Source: Aliarcobacter sp017996075 (GTDB lineage Bacteria > Campylobacterota > Campylobacteria > Campylobacterales > Arcobacteraceae). Taken from it: 64,000 nucleotides of DNA. This document shows, one piece after another, positions 16,634 through 26,929 of the stretch. The translations under genes and the position numbers were made by a program. Positions within the stretch are counted from its first letter, which is position 1, and each line of letters begins with the position of its first letter. The DNA lies in NCBI RefSeq assembly GCF_051062515.1, contig NZ_JAMXEK010000002.1, one strand, 5' to 3'. The notes under the pieces were generated by a model. That model saw only the letters and a list, made by a program, of their open reading frames with translations. It did no database searches and was not told the origin of the DNA.

Positions 16634-17965
16634 CTAAGAGTTCTTAAACATTTTGATAAATTTATCAAAACCAAAAGCTCTTAAAGTAAGAAAAAATAGT
16701 ACAAAACCACTTAGTGTTCCTGAGAAAGCTAAACCAGCTGCTCCAAAAGGTTTTATTAGAATTAAAGAGAATATAATATTTGCAACTAAACTTTGAGCAG
16801 ATATTTTAGCAGTTAGTATTTGTTGCTCTTTTGCATATAACCAAAGTGAGAATATTTTTGCTAATCCAAAAGGTAAAAGTCCTATTAAATACATTTTTAA
16901 AATTAGTGCAGTGTTTATTGTGTCTTCACTTGTAAAAGCACCTCTTTGAAATAGAAGTTCAATAATAAATTTATCAAAAACTATTCCAACAATCATTGAA
17001 ATTGTCAAAACTGCAAATAAAATCAGAGCTGATTTTTTCATAAGTTTTAGAGCTTCATCTTCATTTTTATTTTTTATAGCTTTTGCAACCATTGGAAATA
17101 GTGCTATTGAAGTTGCTATTGCAAAAATTGCAAGAGGTAGTTGAAAAACTCTATTTGCATAGTATAAATATGAGATAGAACCACTAATTAACATTGAAGC
17201 TAACCAAGTATCTATAAAAGCTGAAATATGCATAGTTGAAGAGCCTAAGGTTGCTGCAAAGAAGTTTTTATAAAACTTATTTTCCTCTTTTTTCTTATGA
17301 TTTTTAAATATAAATATTTTTCCTAAATTTGCTCTTCTAATTGCAATCATATGAACAATTACTTGCAAAATTCCACCAAATATAACCCCAAAAGATAGAT
17401 AAAATGTAATTGTATATTGCTCAAGCCCTTTTGCAATAATCAAACTAGCGATCATTGATAGATTTAGAAGTGCAGTTGAGTATGCAGTTGTTGCAAAATG
17501 GTGTTTATATTGAAGTAAAGCACCCATAAAAGTTACCACAAAAATAAGAGGTAAATAGTAAAAATTTATAGCAAATAGTGGTGCAGCTAAATTAATTGTT
17601 TCTTCACTAAATCCAATAGCAAAAGCCTTTGCAAAAAGATGTGAAAACATAGTAACAATTAAAGATAAAACAATTAAAAAAGCTAAAATTTGTAAAAATA
17701 TAATAGATGAAAATCTTATTTTATATTTTGATTTTGCATATGAAGGAATAAAAGCTTGCGTAAAAGCACCATCAGCAAATATACTTCTAAATAAATTTGG
17801 AAATTTAAATGCTATAAAAAATATATCAGAATAGACATTTGCTCCTAAAATTGAAGCTGTCATTAAATCTCTTATAAAACCTGTTATTCTTGAAATTAAA
17901 ATACCTGAACTGTTTGTAAAAATTGATTTTAACAATCTACTTTTTTGGCTACTTTTTTGGTTCAT
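16634..17965 (-). CDS. murJ: lipid II flippase MurJ
   Basis: This 443-residue polytopic membrane protein of the MviN/MurJ family has about 12-14 hydrophobic helices. The N-terminal GFIRDLMTASILGAN and the FRSIFADGAFTQAFIP segment are family hallmarks. It moves the peptidoglycan precursor lipid II to the periplasmic face. The ATG overlaps the stop of the nuclease-like gene upstream by four bases, so the two are cotranscribed. Confidence 0.95.
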   Translation of the reverse strand: MNQKSSQKSRLLKSIFTNSSGILISRITGFIRDLMTASILGANVYSDIFFIAFKFPNLFRSIFADGAFTQAFIPSYAKSKYKIRFSSIIFLQILAFLIVLSLIVTMFSHLFAKAFAIGFSEETINLAAPLFAINFYYLPLIFVVTFMGALLQYKHHFATTAYSTALLNLSMIASLIIAKGLEQYTITFYLSFGVIFGGILQVIVHMIAIRRANLGKIFIFKNHKKKEENKFYKNFFAATLGSSTMHISAFIDTWLASMLISGSISYLYYANRVFQLPLAIFAIATSIALFPMVAKAIKNKNEDEALKLMKKSALILFAVLTISMIVGIVFDKFIIELLFQRGAFTSEDTINTALILKMYLIGLLPFGLAKIFSLWLYAKEQQILTAKISAQSLVANIIFSLILIKPFGAAGLAFSGTLSGFVLFFLTLRAFGFDKFIKMFKNS

Positions 17966-19536
17966 TTTAACTCTTTGTAGTTATCTTTAGTATGAAAAAT
18001 TATTTGTATATTTCCTCTAAATGAACCTAATTGTGCATTTAATATCTCTATTTTAGAACCATCTTTTGGTAAAATATTTTTATCTTTTGCAAACAATTTT
18101 ATAGTTTTTCCACCATTAATTTGCAAATTACCTTTTGTAACAAGACCTTTTAAATTTGTAATTACTTCATTTTCATATTTAAAATCAAAAATATCTATTT
18201 TTGAACCATCTAAAAATAAATCTTTATAGTTTTTAAAACTACTATTCTCTTTTAAAATATTAAAATCTTTTATCTCTTTTAAACCATAAAAATCATAGAT
18301 TTGATTAACTTGAATATTATAAGAAAAGCCTTCTTTTAAATCTTTTGCATCTTTAAAAATATAAATCGCTCTATTGTTTTCTTGTTTTATTATTGCTTTG
18401 TCGCCATTTTTATACAAAACTATAACATTATCTAAAAAGACTGGAAATAGAAGTTTTTCTTTATTATAAAGTGATGATATTTTAAGCTTTTTTTCAATAT
18501 TTTTTTCCAATTTTTTTATACTATTATTTGAGTTATTTGTTGAAAATAGTGCAAAAATAGGAAGATGGTCTGAAAAACCTTCACCTTTATGCATTTTTTC
18601 ATCTCTATTTTGGCTCATTTTCCATCGGTTTATATCATTTTTTTCAAATAAATAATTTGGTTTAAATACTGAAAATGAGCCTTTAATATATGAAAAATCT
18701 TTATTTTTTGCTAAAGAAGAGCTTATTATCATATTATCAGGTGTGTTATTTTGATTTCTAAATTTTGTTGAAAATCTCTCATTTGTAGGAAGTTCTAACC
18801 AAAGATTGTAGTGAACTTTTTTATTAAAACTATTCATATCATCTAAAATAACAAATTTATCATCAACTGTTGTGTTTAAAATATGATTTATTCCAGTAAT
18901 ACCAGCTGTTATATTTAATCTTTGATTATTTTTAAATGTTTGAAACTCGTTATAATCAGAGTTGAAATCTCCTAATAATATATAATAGTAATCATTTGGA
19001 AGCTCTTTTAATCTATCATACAAAGTTTTTGCATATTTAACTCTATAGTTTTCAGGTGATTTTTTAGAAGGCCAATGATTATTGAAAATTTTAAATTCTA
19101 AATTTTCTAGTTTAAAAGTTGTTTCTAAAATTGGTCTATAAATTGCTTTTTCAAATTTAACATTTAAGTTTTGGCTATTTTTGATTGGAATTTTTGATAA
19201 GAAGCCAAGTCCTACTGCACTTGATGGATATTTTGTAAAGTTATAATATGAATATTGTGGTAATTTTTGTTTTAATAGTTTTATTAAATTTTCATTTTCT
19301 ATCTCTTGTAGAGCAATAATATCAGCATCTAAATCTTCTATTACTTTTATTATATTTTCTAATTTTATATTGAAATTTCTTTGATTCCATAATGCTTTAT
19401 TATTTGGAATATACTCATCGTATTCTGTTTTATCGTAGCTTAAATCAAAGAAATTTTCTACATTATAAGATGCTATTTTTAAATCTTGAGCATTTAAAAA
19501 AGTAGCAAAAATAAAGATTATTAGATATTTATACAA
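17962..19536 (-). CDS. secreted endonuclease/exonuclease/phosphatase-family protein
   Basis: The 524-residue protein begins with a signal peptide (YLIIFIFATFLNA). The next 300 residues match the EEP fold: SYNVENFFD near 23, QEIENE near 75, GDFNSD near 190 and SDHLPIFALF near 320 supply the metal and catalytic residues. The C-terminal 180 residues form a beta-rich region that I do not recognise. An extracellular or periplasmic DNase or phosphodiesterase is likely, perhaps for nutrient scavenging. Confidence 0.85.
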   Translation of the reverse strand: MYKYLIIFIFATFLNAQDLKIASYNVENFFDLSYDKTEYDEYIPNNKALWNQRNFNIKLENIIKVIEDLDADIIALQEIENENLIKLLKQKLPQYSYYNFTKYPSSAVGLGFLSKIPIKNSQNLNVKFEKAIYRPILETTFKLENLEFKIFNNHWPSKKSPENYRVKYAKTLYDRLKELPNDYYYILLGDFNSDYNEFQTFKNNQRLNITAGITGINHILNTTVDDKFVILDDMNSFNKKVHYNLWLELPTNERFSTKFRNQNNTPDNMIISSSLAKNKDFSYIKGSFSVFKPNYLFEKNDINRWKMSQNRDEKMHKGEGFSDHLPIFALFSTNNSNNSIKKLEKNIEKKLKISSLYNKEKLLFPVFLDNVIVLYKNGDKAIIKQENNRAIYIFKDAKDLKEGFSYNIQVNQIYDFYGLKEIKDFNILKENSSFKNYKDLFLDGSKIDIFDFKYENEVITNLKGLVTKGNLQINGGKTIKLFAKDKNILPKDGSKIEILNAQLGSFRGNIQIIFHTKDNYKELK

Positions 19537-19672
19537 GTTTTATTTCCAAATTTTTTGGGAATTGTAGCAAATATTTTATTTTTAAATGGTAAATGTAAAA
19601 TATTTATTACTCTATTTTTTAATAAAATTTATTATTTGATAATTTCCAAGAATAATTTGATTTTTTTTTTGA

Positions 19673-19678
19673 TATAAT
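19673..19678 (+). promoter_or_regulatory. -10 box of the perR promoter
   Basis: TATAAT stands 38 bp before the perR ATG, preceded by a T-rich tract. Campylobacterota sigma-70 promoters usually have a strong -10 and T-rich upstream sequence without a firm -35, and this one fits. I could not pick out a convincing Per box for autoregulation. Confidence 0.55.
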
Positions 19679-19716
19679 CATCAACATTGTACTGTATATA
19701 TAAAAAAGGAAAATTT

Positions 19717-20124
19717 ATGCTGAATATTTCAGGATTATTAAAAGATTATGACTTAAAAGTTACTCCACAAAGAGTTGCTATTGTTGAAGAGTTATATACG
19801 AATGGGCATATGAATATTGATGAAATTTATAAAAAATTGATACAAAGATTTCCATCAGTTTCTCTTGCAACTATTTATAAAAATATAAACTCTATGGTTG
19901 AGAGAGTTTTTCTAAGTGAAGTTAAAATTCCAAATGAAAAATCTGTTTATGAGTTAATAAAAACTGAGCATGCTCACTTAGTTTGTAAAGATTGTGGATT
20001 TATTGAAGATATTATGCTTGATTCAAGTGATATAGTGGAGCAAGTTTCTAAACTTACTCCTTTTAAAGTAGATTCAACAAATATTGTTTTAAGTGGTGTT
20101 TGTAGTAAATGTACAAACTGTTAG
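19717..20124 (+). CDS. perR: Fur-family peroxide regulator, PerR-like
   Basis: I start this 135-residue protein at the ATG at 19717, which has AAAGGA in front, instead of an in-frame start 30 bp upstream. The winged-helix part holds VTPQRVAIVEEL and VSLATIYKNINSM. The C-terminal half has the metal-site EHAHLVC segment and two CxxC pairs (CKDC, CSKC) for structural zinc. It resembles Campylobacter PerR more than Fur, so control of catalase and peroxiredoxin genes is expected. Distinguishing PerR from Fur by sequence alone is not fully safe. Confidence 0.82.
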   Translation: MLNISGLLKDYDLKVTPQRVAIVEELYTNGHMNIDEIYKKLIQRFPSVSLATIYKNINSMVERVFLSEVKIPNEKSVYELIKTEHAHLVCKDCGFIEDIMLDSSDIVEQVSKLTPFKVDSTNIVLSGVCSKCTNC

Positions 20125-20125
20125 T

Positions 20126-20545
20126 TTAAGAGTTTCTAACTATTAAACTAGAAGGAAGATTGAATTGTTTTATAAGTTCTTCTTCCTTTTGTCTATGTTC
20201 CCCATTATCAACTTCGTGGTCATACCCTAAAAGATGCAAAAGACCGTGAATAAAAAGTAAATTTAACTCATCTTCTTCACTATGCCCATACTCTTTTGCT
20301 TTCTCTTTTACAAAATCTATTGAAATTATAATAGTTCCCAAAGGTAAATGCTCGAAATCACCATCAACAGGAAAGCTTAAAACATCTGTTGCTTCATCTT
20401 TTTTTCTATATTCAAGGTTTATCTCTTTTATTGTTTGATTATCTACAATAATTAACTCTAAATCTTTTTTTGTAAGAGAGGTAACTATTTTTTCAAGTGC
20501 TACTAAATTCACCAAAAAATCTGTTTGATTTTCAAAATCTATCAT
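20126..20545 (-). CDS. ybeY: endoribonuclease YbeY
   Basis: The 139-residue metalloprotein carries the diagnostic zinc motif HGLLHLLGYDH near residues 105-115 and the DVLSFP segment near 58. YbeY takes part in 16S rRNA 3' end maturation and ribosome quality control. It converges on perR with a single base between the stop codons. Confidence 0.95.
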   Translation of the reverse strand: MIDFENQTDFLVNLVALEKIVTSLTKKDLELIIVDNQTIKEINLEYRKKDEATDVLSFPVDGDFEHLPLGTIIISIDFVKEKAKEYGHSEEDELNLLFIHGLLHLLGYDHEVDNGEHRQKEEELIKQFNLPSSLIVRNS

Positions 20546-20610
20546 TTTTTATCCTAAATTAATATATTTTTAATAGTATATTACTTTTAAAATAAATCCA
20601 AGGAGAGATG

Positions 20611-21024
20611 ATGAGTTTAACTGTAGGAAAAAAGGCATCAATTGACTATAAAGTTGAGAAAAAAGATTTAGCATCAAATCTAAATATATCAGCTGATTTA
20701 ACTTTTCCAGAAGTTTTTGCAACAGCTAGAATGATTGCTTTAATGGAGTGTAGTGCAGCAAAATTAATGTTACCACTATTAAAAGATGATGAAAAAAGTG
20801 TTGGTGTAAATGTAAATATTACACATATGGCAGCAACTTTGGAAAATGATGTAGCTATTTCAACAGCAACTTTTGTTGGAATGGAAGGGAAACTTTATAA
20901 ATTTGAGATTGAAGTAATTGATAGTGCTGGAGTTTGTGGAAGAGGGACACATACAAGAGCTATTGTTTCAACTTCAAGACTTATTGAAGGTGCACAAAGA
21001 AGAGCTTTAGCAAATAAAAATTAG
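20611..21024 (+). CDS. FlK-like hotdog thioesterase
   Basis: The protein has about 137 residues. The segment TARMIALMECSAAKLMLPLL and the later NVNITHMAAT resemble fluoroacetyl-CoA thioesterase FlK and related hotdog proteins. The real substrate is probably another acyl-CoA. Two ATG codons are adjacent (20608 and 20611). AGGAG at 20601-20605 is 5 nt from the second but only 2 nt from the first, so the second is the better start. Confidence 0.82.
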   Translation: MSLTVGKKASIDYKVEKKDLASNLNISADLTFPEVFATARMIALMECSAAKLMLPLLKDDEKSVGVNVNITHMAATLENDVAISTATFVGMEGKLYKFEIEVIDSAGVCGRGTHTRAIVSTSRLIEGAQRRALANKN

Positions 21025-21028
21025 ATTT

Positions 21029-21058
21029 AGTAATAGAGCTTAAAATAGCTCTATTACT
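21029..21058. terminator. bidirectional terminator between thioesterase gene and radA
   Basis: A perfect 12-bp stem (21029-21040 with 21047-21058) has a 6-nt loop and is followed by T residues on the plus strand. It overlaps the last codons of radA on the other strand, so the two convergent genes share it. Confidence 0.8.
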
Positions 21059-22389
21059 TTTGATACCTCATCAACTGCAAAAGTTTTTAAATCTAATTTT
21101 AGATTTGTTTTTTGAGCAATTATTGCTTTTTTAATTCCTTGAGCTTGAGCCTCTTTTAATCTTAAATCAATTGAATAAACATCTTTGATTTCACCAGTTA
21201 GTGAAACTTCACCAATAAAAACAGACTCTTTTGAAATTGGTCTATCTCTAAAACTTGAAATTATTGCAGCAATTACTGCTAAATCAGCACTACTCTCTTT
21301 AATCTTTATTCCACCACTAATATTTATAAACACATCATAATGATTAAAAGGTAAGTCTAGTTTTTTTTCTAAAAGGGCTAAAAGCATATTTAAACGGTTT
21401 GTATCAAAACCTGTTGCACTTCTTTTTGGATTTGGAAAAGTTGTTTCGCAAACAAGTGCTTGAACTTCAAGAATAATTGCACGACTTCCTTCCATACTAA
21501 CAGTTAAACTTGAACCACTTTGAGCTTTGTTTTTATCAAAAAATTTACTAGCTATATCTTTTGCACTTACAAGTCCTTCTTGTGTCATCTCAAAAATTCC
21601 AATTTCAGAAGTTGAACCAAATCTATTTTTAAAACCTCTTAGCATTCTTATTTCCCTGCTTGCTTCTCCTTCGAAGTATAAAACTGTATCAACCATATGT
21701 TCTAACACTCTAGGACCTGCAATACTTCCATCTTTTGTAATATGACCAATTATAAACATAGCAATATTTGACTCTTTTGCTTTTCTCATAAGCTCAAAAG
21801 TAATCTCTCGAACTTGTGAAACACTTCCAGGACTTGAGTTTAAATGACCTGAATATATTGTTTGAATTGAGTCAATAATACAAACTTCATAATCAATTCT
21901 AAGAAGTTCACTCATAATCTCTTCAAGTTTTATCTCACTTAATAAGAAAAGTTCATTGTGGTTTGCATCAAGACGATTTGCTCTTAGTTTTATCTGTCCA
22001 GCACTCTCTTCTCCAGATACATAAAGTACTTTTTTGCCTGACTTTGCAATACTTCCTGCAACTTTTAAAAGAAGAGTTGATTTTCCAACTCCTGGGCTTC
22101 CTCCAATAAGTGTTAAACTTCCAGGAACAACTCCTCCACCTAAAACTAAATCAAATTCATAATTAAAAGATGAAAATCTTGAAACATCATCTTGTAAAAT
22201 CTCTGTTATTGGTCTTGCTTTTGAACTAGAACTATTCGCTGTTATGGTTTGTTTTAAAACCTCTTGTTGTACTTCATTTAACTCTAGAAAACTATCCCAA
22301 GAGTCGCAACTAGGACATTTTCCAAGCCATTTACTAGATTGCTCACCACAATGTTGGCACTCAAATAGAGAATTTTTTTTCTTTGCCAT
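21040..22389 (-). CDS. radA: DNA repair protein RadA (Sms)
   Basis: The 449-residue RecA-like ATPase processes branched recombination intermediates. It has the N-terminal zinc finger CQHC...CPSC, Walker A GGSPGVGKST near residue 95, the RadA-specific KNRFGS near 255 and a C-terminal Lon-type domain (DVFINISGGIKI). The length is normal. Its end lies in the shared hairpin with the thioesterase gene. Confidence 0.97.
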   Translation of the reverse strand: MAKKKNSLFECQHCGEQSSKWLGKCPSCDSWDSFLELNEVQQEVLKQTITANSSSSKARPITEILQDDVSRFSSFNYEFDLVLGGGVVPGSLTLIGGSPGVGKSTLLLKVAGSIAKSGKKVLYVSGEESAGQIKLRANRLDANHNELFLLSEIKLEEIMSELLRIDYEVCIIDSIQTIYSGHLNSSPGSVSQVREITFELMRKAKESNIAMFIIGHITKDGSIAGPRVLEHMVDTVLYFEGEASREIRMLRGFKNRFGSTSEIGIFEMTQEGLVSAKDIASKFFDKNKAQSGSSLTVSMEGSRAIILEVQALVCETTFPNPKRSATGFDTNRLNMLLALLEKKLDLPFNHYDVFINISGGIKIKESSADLAVIAAIISSFRDRPISKESVFIGEVSLTGEIKDVYSIDLRLKEAQAQGIKKAIIAQKTNLKLDLKTFAVDEVSKVIELF

Positions 22390-22527
22390 ATTTTGCCTTT
22401 TTGGAATAAAATTTTGTAAGATAAATTAAAATTAATAAGATTATTAAATCCCAAATTTTACAATAAACCCATTTTTAAAAGTTTTTATTATAATATAAAA
22501 TCTATAAACTCACATTGAAAGAATATT

Positions 22528-25212
22528 ATGAAAAAGAGCATTACAATTATTGATACATTTGGATTTTTATTTAGAAGTTATTTTGCACTTCCACCCTTGC
22601 GATCAAATAATGGTTTCCCAACTGGACTTTTAACAGGTTTTATGAACTTTGTTGCTGGAATTGGAAAAGATTTTAAGACAGATTATATAGTTTTTGCTCT
22701 TGATGCAAAAGGGACAACTTTTAGAAATGAGTTATTTGATAACTACAAAGCTCAAAGACCAGATGTTCCAGAAGATTTATTAACTCAACTTCCAGTTGCA
22801 ATATCTTGGGTTGAGAAAATGGGATTTAAAATAGCTATTAGAACTGGATATGAAGCTGATGATATGGTTGCAAGTATTGCAAAAGATGCTAAAGAGAAGG
22901 GCTTTGAGGTGAGAATTGTATCTCATGATAAAGATTTATATCAACTAATTGATGATGCAAATAGTGTATATTTGTTTGACCCAACTAAAAAACAGATTAT
23001 TAATGAAGCAAAATGTATAGAAAAATATGGAGTAACTCCAAAGCAGTTTATAGATTATCAATCACTAGTAGGAGATACAGCTGATAATATTCCAGGAGTA
23101 AAAGGGGTTGGTGCAAAAACTGCACAAACTTTGATAGAACAATTTGGAACACTTGAAAATATCTATGAAAATATTGAAAATATTGATAAAAAAAGAACAA
23201 AAGAGCTATTAATTGAAGGAAAAGAGAATGCTTTTTTATCAAAACAACTTGTAACTTTAAAAGATGATTGTCACTTTATATCAAATATTGATGAGTTCTC
23301 TTTACCTTTAGAGAACCCAATTTTAAAAATAGCTACTGATTTAGAGTCTTATGATATGCACAGAATCATTGAAAGAGTAAATAAAAATGGTTTAAATTAC
23401 AAAACTGAAGTTCCAAAAAAAGTAGAAGATGAAAAGATTGAGTATATTTTATTAAACAATGAAAATGATTTAACTTTAGCAATAAATAAAATTCCAAGAG
23501 ATGCAATAATTGCATTTGATACAGAGACAACTAATCTTGATACGGCAAAAGCAAAAATAGTTGGATTCTCATTTTGTTATGAAGATAAAAAAGCATATTA
23601 TGTACCAATAGCTCATAACTACTTAGGTGTTGGAAATCAAATTTCAATTGATGCTGCTAAAAAAGCAATAGAGATTTTAAATAGATATAAACTTGTTTTT
23701 CAAAACTTCAAATATGATTGGCAAATTGTAAAAAACAATTTTGATTTAGATTTAAAATTATATGCAGATACTATGATTTTATCGTGGCTTTTAGATACAA
23801 GTGAGAAAGTTGGAATAGATTATCAAATAAAAAAATATTTTCAAATAGATATGGTTTCTTTTTCTCAAGTTGTAAAAAAAGGTGAAGATTTTTCAAGTGT
23901 GGAGTTAGAAAAAGCAACACAATATGCAGCTGAAGATGCTTTGATGACTTTGAAACTATTTAATAAACAGCTTGAGATTTTTAAACAAAGAGGCGAAGAT
24001 GAACTTTTAAGTATAGCTTTTGAGCTAGAGTTTAACTTTATTTATGTTTTAGCTTCAATGGAGCAAAAAGGTATAAAAGTAGATATAAAACTTCTAAAAG
24101 ATTATAAAGATAAAAGTTTAGTTTATCTAAATGAATTAACTCAAAATATTTATGAAGCTTGTGGAGAGAGTTTTAATATAAACTCTCCAAAACAGTTGGG
24201 TGTGATTTTGTTTGAAAAACTAGGACTTGCATCTTCAAAGAAGACAAAAACAGGTTATAGTACAGATGAGTCTGTTTTGGAGAGCTTAAAAAATGAGCAT
24301 AAAGTAGTTCCTCTTTTATTAAAATATAGAGAGGCTTTTAAACTTCACTCAACATATATTGAACCACTTTTAGATCTTGGATTAAAAGATATTGAAAATA
24401 GAGTTTTCTCTTCATTTTTACATACAGGTACTACAACAGGAAGATTAAGCTCAAAAAATCCAAATTTACAAAATATTCCTGTTGGAGCTTTTAGTGATAT
24501 TCAAATTAGAAGAGCTTTTATAGCACAAGAGGGTTATAAGCTTGTTGGAGTTGATTATTCACAAATTGAGCTTAGGCTTCTTGCGCATTTCTCACAAGAT
24601 AAAGCTTTACTTGAAGCTTTTAGAAATGATTTAGATATTCACTTACAAACTGCTATAAAAATTTTTGGTGAAGATGAAGCAAAAGATAAAAGAGCTATTG
24701 CAAAAACTATAAACTTTGGGCTTTTATATGGAATGGGAAGTAAAAAACTATCAGATACTTTAGGAATTTCTACAAAAGAGGCAAAAACATATATTGATTC
24801 ATACTTTGAAGCATTTAAAAGTGTAAAAGATTATTTTAAATCTATTGAAGATGAGGCTATTGAAAAGGGTTATGTAAAAACACTATTAAATAGAAAAAGG
24901 TTTTTTGATTTTCAAGGTGCAACTCCTATGTTAAAAGCCGCATACTTAAGAGAGGCTGTAAATACGCTATTTCAAGGAAGTGCAGCTGATTTAATAAAAC
25001 TATCTATGATAAATATTCATTTAAAATATAAAGATAATCCAAATGTAAAAATGCTTTTACAAATTCATGATGAGCTTATTTTTGAAGTTAAAGATGAGTA
25101 TGTTGATGAAGTTATAGAAGATATAAAAGAGATTATGGAGAGTATTTTTGTATTAAATGTTCCTTTAAAAGTATCTGTTGGTGTTGCTAACTCTTGGCAA
25201 GATTTAAAATAA
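22528..25212 (+). CDS. polA: DNA polymerase I
   Basis: The 894-residue protein has three domains: a 5'-3' nuclease (1-290, with EADDMVAS and GDTADNIPGVKGVG), a 3'-5' exonuclease (about 310-490, with FDTETTNLD retaining the DxE metal ligands, so proofreading should be active) and the family A polymerase (500-894, with DYSQIELR near 675 and QIHDELIFEV near 845). It replaces RNA primers and fills repair gaps. It is followed after 42 bp by the antiporter gene. Confidence 0.98.
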   Translation: MKKSITIIDTFGFLFRSYFALPPLRSNNGFPTGLLTGFMNFVAGIGKDFKTDYIVFALDAKGTTFRNELFDNYKAQRPDVPEDLLTQLPVAISWVEKMGFKIAIRTGYEADDMVASIAKDAKEKGFEVRIVSHDKDLYQLIDDANSVYLFDPTKKQIINEAKCIEKYGVTPKQFIDYQSLVGDTADNIPGVKGVGAKTAQTLIEQFGTLENIYENIENIDKKRTKELLIEGKENAFLSKQLVTLKDDCHFISNIDEFSLPLENPILKIATDLESYDMHRIIERVNKNGLNYKTEVPKKVEDEKIEYILLNNENDLTLAINKIPRDAIIAFDTETTNLDTAKAKIVGFSFCYEDKKAYYVPIAHNYLGVGNQISIDAAKKAIEILNRYKLVFQNFKYDWQIVKNNFDLDLKLYADTMILSWLLDTSEKVGIDYQIKKYFQIDMVSFSQVVKKGEDFSSVELEKATQYAAEDALMTLKLFNKQLEIFKQRGEDELLSIAFELEFNFIYVLASMEQKGIKVDIKLLKDYKDKSLVYLNELTQNIYEACGESFNINSPKQLGVILFEKLGLASSKKTKTGYSTDESVLESLKNEHKVVPLLLKYREAFKLHSTYIEPLLDLGLKDIENRVFSSFLHTGTTTGRLSSKNPNLQNIPVGAFSDIQIRRAFIAQEGYKLVGVDYSQIELRLLAHFSQDKALLEAFRNDLDIHLQTAIKIFGEDEAKDKRAIAKTINFGLLYGMGSKKLSDTLGISTKEAKTYIDSYFEAFKSVKDYFKSIEDEAIEKGYVKTLLNRKRFFDFQGATPMLKAAYLREAVNTLFQGSAADLIKLSMINIHLKYKDNPNVKMLLQIHDELIFEVKDEYVDEVIEDIKEIMESIFVLNVPLKVSVGVANSWQDLK

Positions 25213-25254
25213 TTAAAAGTATACTTCCGAAAATTTATTAAGGAAGATATATTT

Positions 25255-26232
25255 ATGATATTTTATCTACTAGCAGTAGTATTAGGATTTGCTCTTTTAG
25301 TTTGGAGTGCAGATAGGTTTGTAGATGGTGCTGCATCAACAGCAAAGCATCTGGGAATGCCAAGTTTATTAATAGGTATTTTAATTGTTGGATTTGGAAC
25401 AAGTGCTCCTGAGATGGTAGTTTCTGCAATAGCTGCTTATGAAGGAAATCCAGGACTTGCACTTGGAAATGCTATTGGATCAAATATTGTAAATATTGCA
25501 TTGATTTTAGGAGTTACAGCTATTGTCTCTCCAATTATGGTTAATTCAAAAATAGTTAAAAAAGAGATTCCACTTTTACTTCTAATCGTATTACTTACAG
25601 GATATTTGCTTTTGGATAATAGTTTAACACTTTTTGAAGGAGTTATACTTTTAGTATCTTTTTTTGCACTAGTTTTATGGTCTGTTTATACAGCCTTAAA
25701 AAGTAGGGGTGATAGTTTAGAAAGTGAGATGGATATAGAGTTAAAAGAGCACTATATGAGTTTAAAACTTGGAGTTATTTGGCTTATTTTTGGACTTATT
25801 TTATTAATAGTAAGTTCAAGAATACTTGTTTGGGGAGCTGTTGGAGTTGCTGTTGAGTTTGGAGTTAGTGATTTAATAATTGGTTTAACAATAGTAGCGC
25901 TTGGAACCTCTTTACCTGAACTTGCAGCTTCTGTAATTGCAGCACGAAAAGGTGAGCATGATATTGCTATTGGAAATGTTGTTGGATCAAATATGTTCAA
26001 CCTTTTAGCAGTAATTGGAATTGCTGTTGTAATTGCACCTATGAATAATATTCCTCTTGAAGTTTTAAAAAGAGATTGGATAATTATGCTTCTTTTAACA
26101 ATTGCTCTTTTTGCTATGGCTTATGGCTTTAAAGGAAGAGATGGAAGAATAAATAAAGTTGAAGGAACAATTTTAATTCTTTGTTATATCGCATACAACA
26201 CATATTTAGGAATGAGTTTGGTAAATAGTTAA
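25255..26232 (+). CDS. calcium/sodium antiporter, CaCA family (YrbG-like)
   Basis: The 325-residue membrane protein has two inverted copies of the exchanger repeat: GFGTSAPEM...GNAIGSNIVN near residue 42-83 and LGTSLPEL...GNVVGSNMFN near 220-250. These alpha repeats form the cation site. It probably exchanges Ca2+ for Na+ or H+ across the inner membrane. About ten membrane helices are visible. Confidence 0.93.
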   Translation: MIFYLLAVVLGFALLVWSADRFVDGAASTAKHLGMPSLLIGILIVGFGTSAPEMVVSAIAAYEGNPGLALGNAIGSNIVNIALILGVTAIVSPIMVNSKIVKKEIPLLLLIVLLTGYLLLDNSLTLFEGVILLVSFFALVLWSVYTALKSRGDSLESEMDIELKEHYMSLKLGVIWLIFGLILLIVSSRILVWGAVGVAVEFGVSDLIIGLTIVALGTSLPELAASVIAARKGEHDIAIGNVVGSNMFNLLAVIGIAVVIAPMNNIPLEVLKRDWIIMLLLTIALFAMAYGFKGRDGRINKVEGTILILCYIAYNTYLGMSLVNS

Positions 26233-26313
26233 ACTCTTTTCTTATTTATTCATCTTTATCAAATCATTATTTATATAAGTATATAATGGTAAAAAAATTT
26301 TTAAAGGTAAGAT

Positions 26314-26823
26314 ATGACAAGAGAGATGATAATGATAAATCTTTTTCAATTTTCAGCACCTACTTATTATAAATGGAAAAAGCATGATAAAAGAAAGATA
26401 ATTTCACTTTTAGAGTATGCTTTTAGTGATGAGGATTTAATTGAATATTTGAATAAAGGTAAAATTTCTAAAATAGAAGAGATTGGTAATCAAGACTATC
26501 TTTTTGATTTATCAATAAAGTTTTATAAATTTTTAAGACATATAACAAATTATAAGGTAGCTAAAAAAGTTTTAGAACTTTTGGAAAATAGCTTTAATGA
26601 AAATCAAAATAAAATTTCAATAGAGAATATTGCAGAAAAAATTTATAAAGATGATGATTTTTATACATCAATGAAGCTTGCTATTTTAAATCTTATTCAA
26701 AAACAAGAACCACTTGTTTTGGAGTATGTATCAAAAAATAGAGTTAAACTAGAAAATGAATTTTCAAAAAGAGCTTCAAAGCTTATTAAAAAATCTGATT
26801 TTATGATTCCTAGTATTGCATAA
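26314..26823 (+). CDS. hypothetical protein with possible N-terminal helix-turn-helix
   Basis: The protein has 169 residues and no recognised family. The first 60 (LFQFSAPTYYKWKKHDKR, then SLLEYAFSDEDLIEYLNKGKI) read like a small DNA-binding domain that chooses partners by a tryptophan-containing recognition helix. The remainder is helical and charged. It has its own promoter-like TATAAT upstream near 26270-26285 and a ribosome site AAAGG. It stands directly before the photorepair island and might regulate it, which is speculation. Confidence 0.55.
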   Translation: MTREMIMINLFQFSAPTYYKWKKHDKRKIISLLEYAFSDEDLIEYLNKGKISKIEEIGNQDYLFDLSIKFYKFLRHITNYKVAKKVLELLENSFNENQNKISIENIAEKIYKDDDFYTSMKLAILNLIQKQEPLVLEYVSKNRVKLENEFSKRASKLIKKSDFMIPSIA

Positions 26824-26929
26824 TTTACTATATTTGAAGATAACACTATTAAAAGTATTATAAACTTATAAAATAACTATACAAAAAAGCTTTTTTATAT
26901 TATAAAATAAAATAAAAAAAGGCTTTACT

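Noticed and set aside
26884..26902. A/T palindrome AAAAAAGCTTTTTT before the DUF523 gene
   Set aside because: Too short and AT-rich to call a terminator or operator with confidence in this genome.
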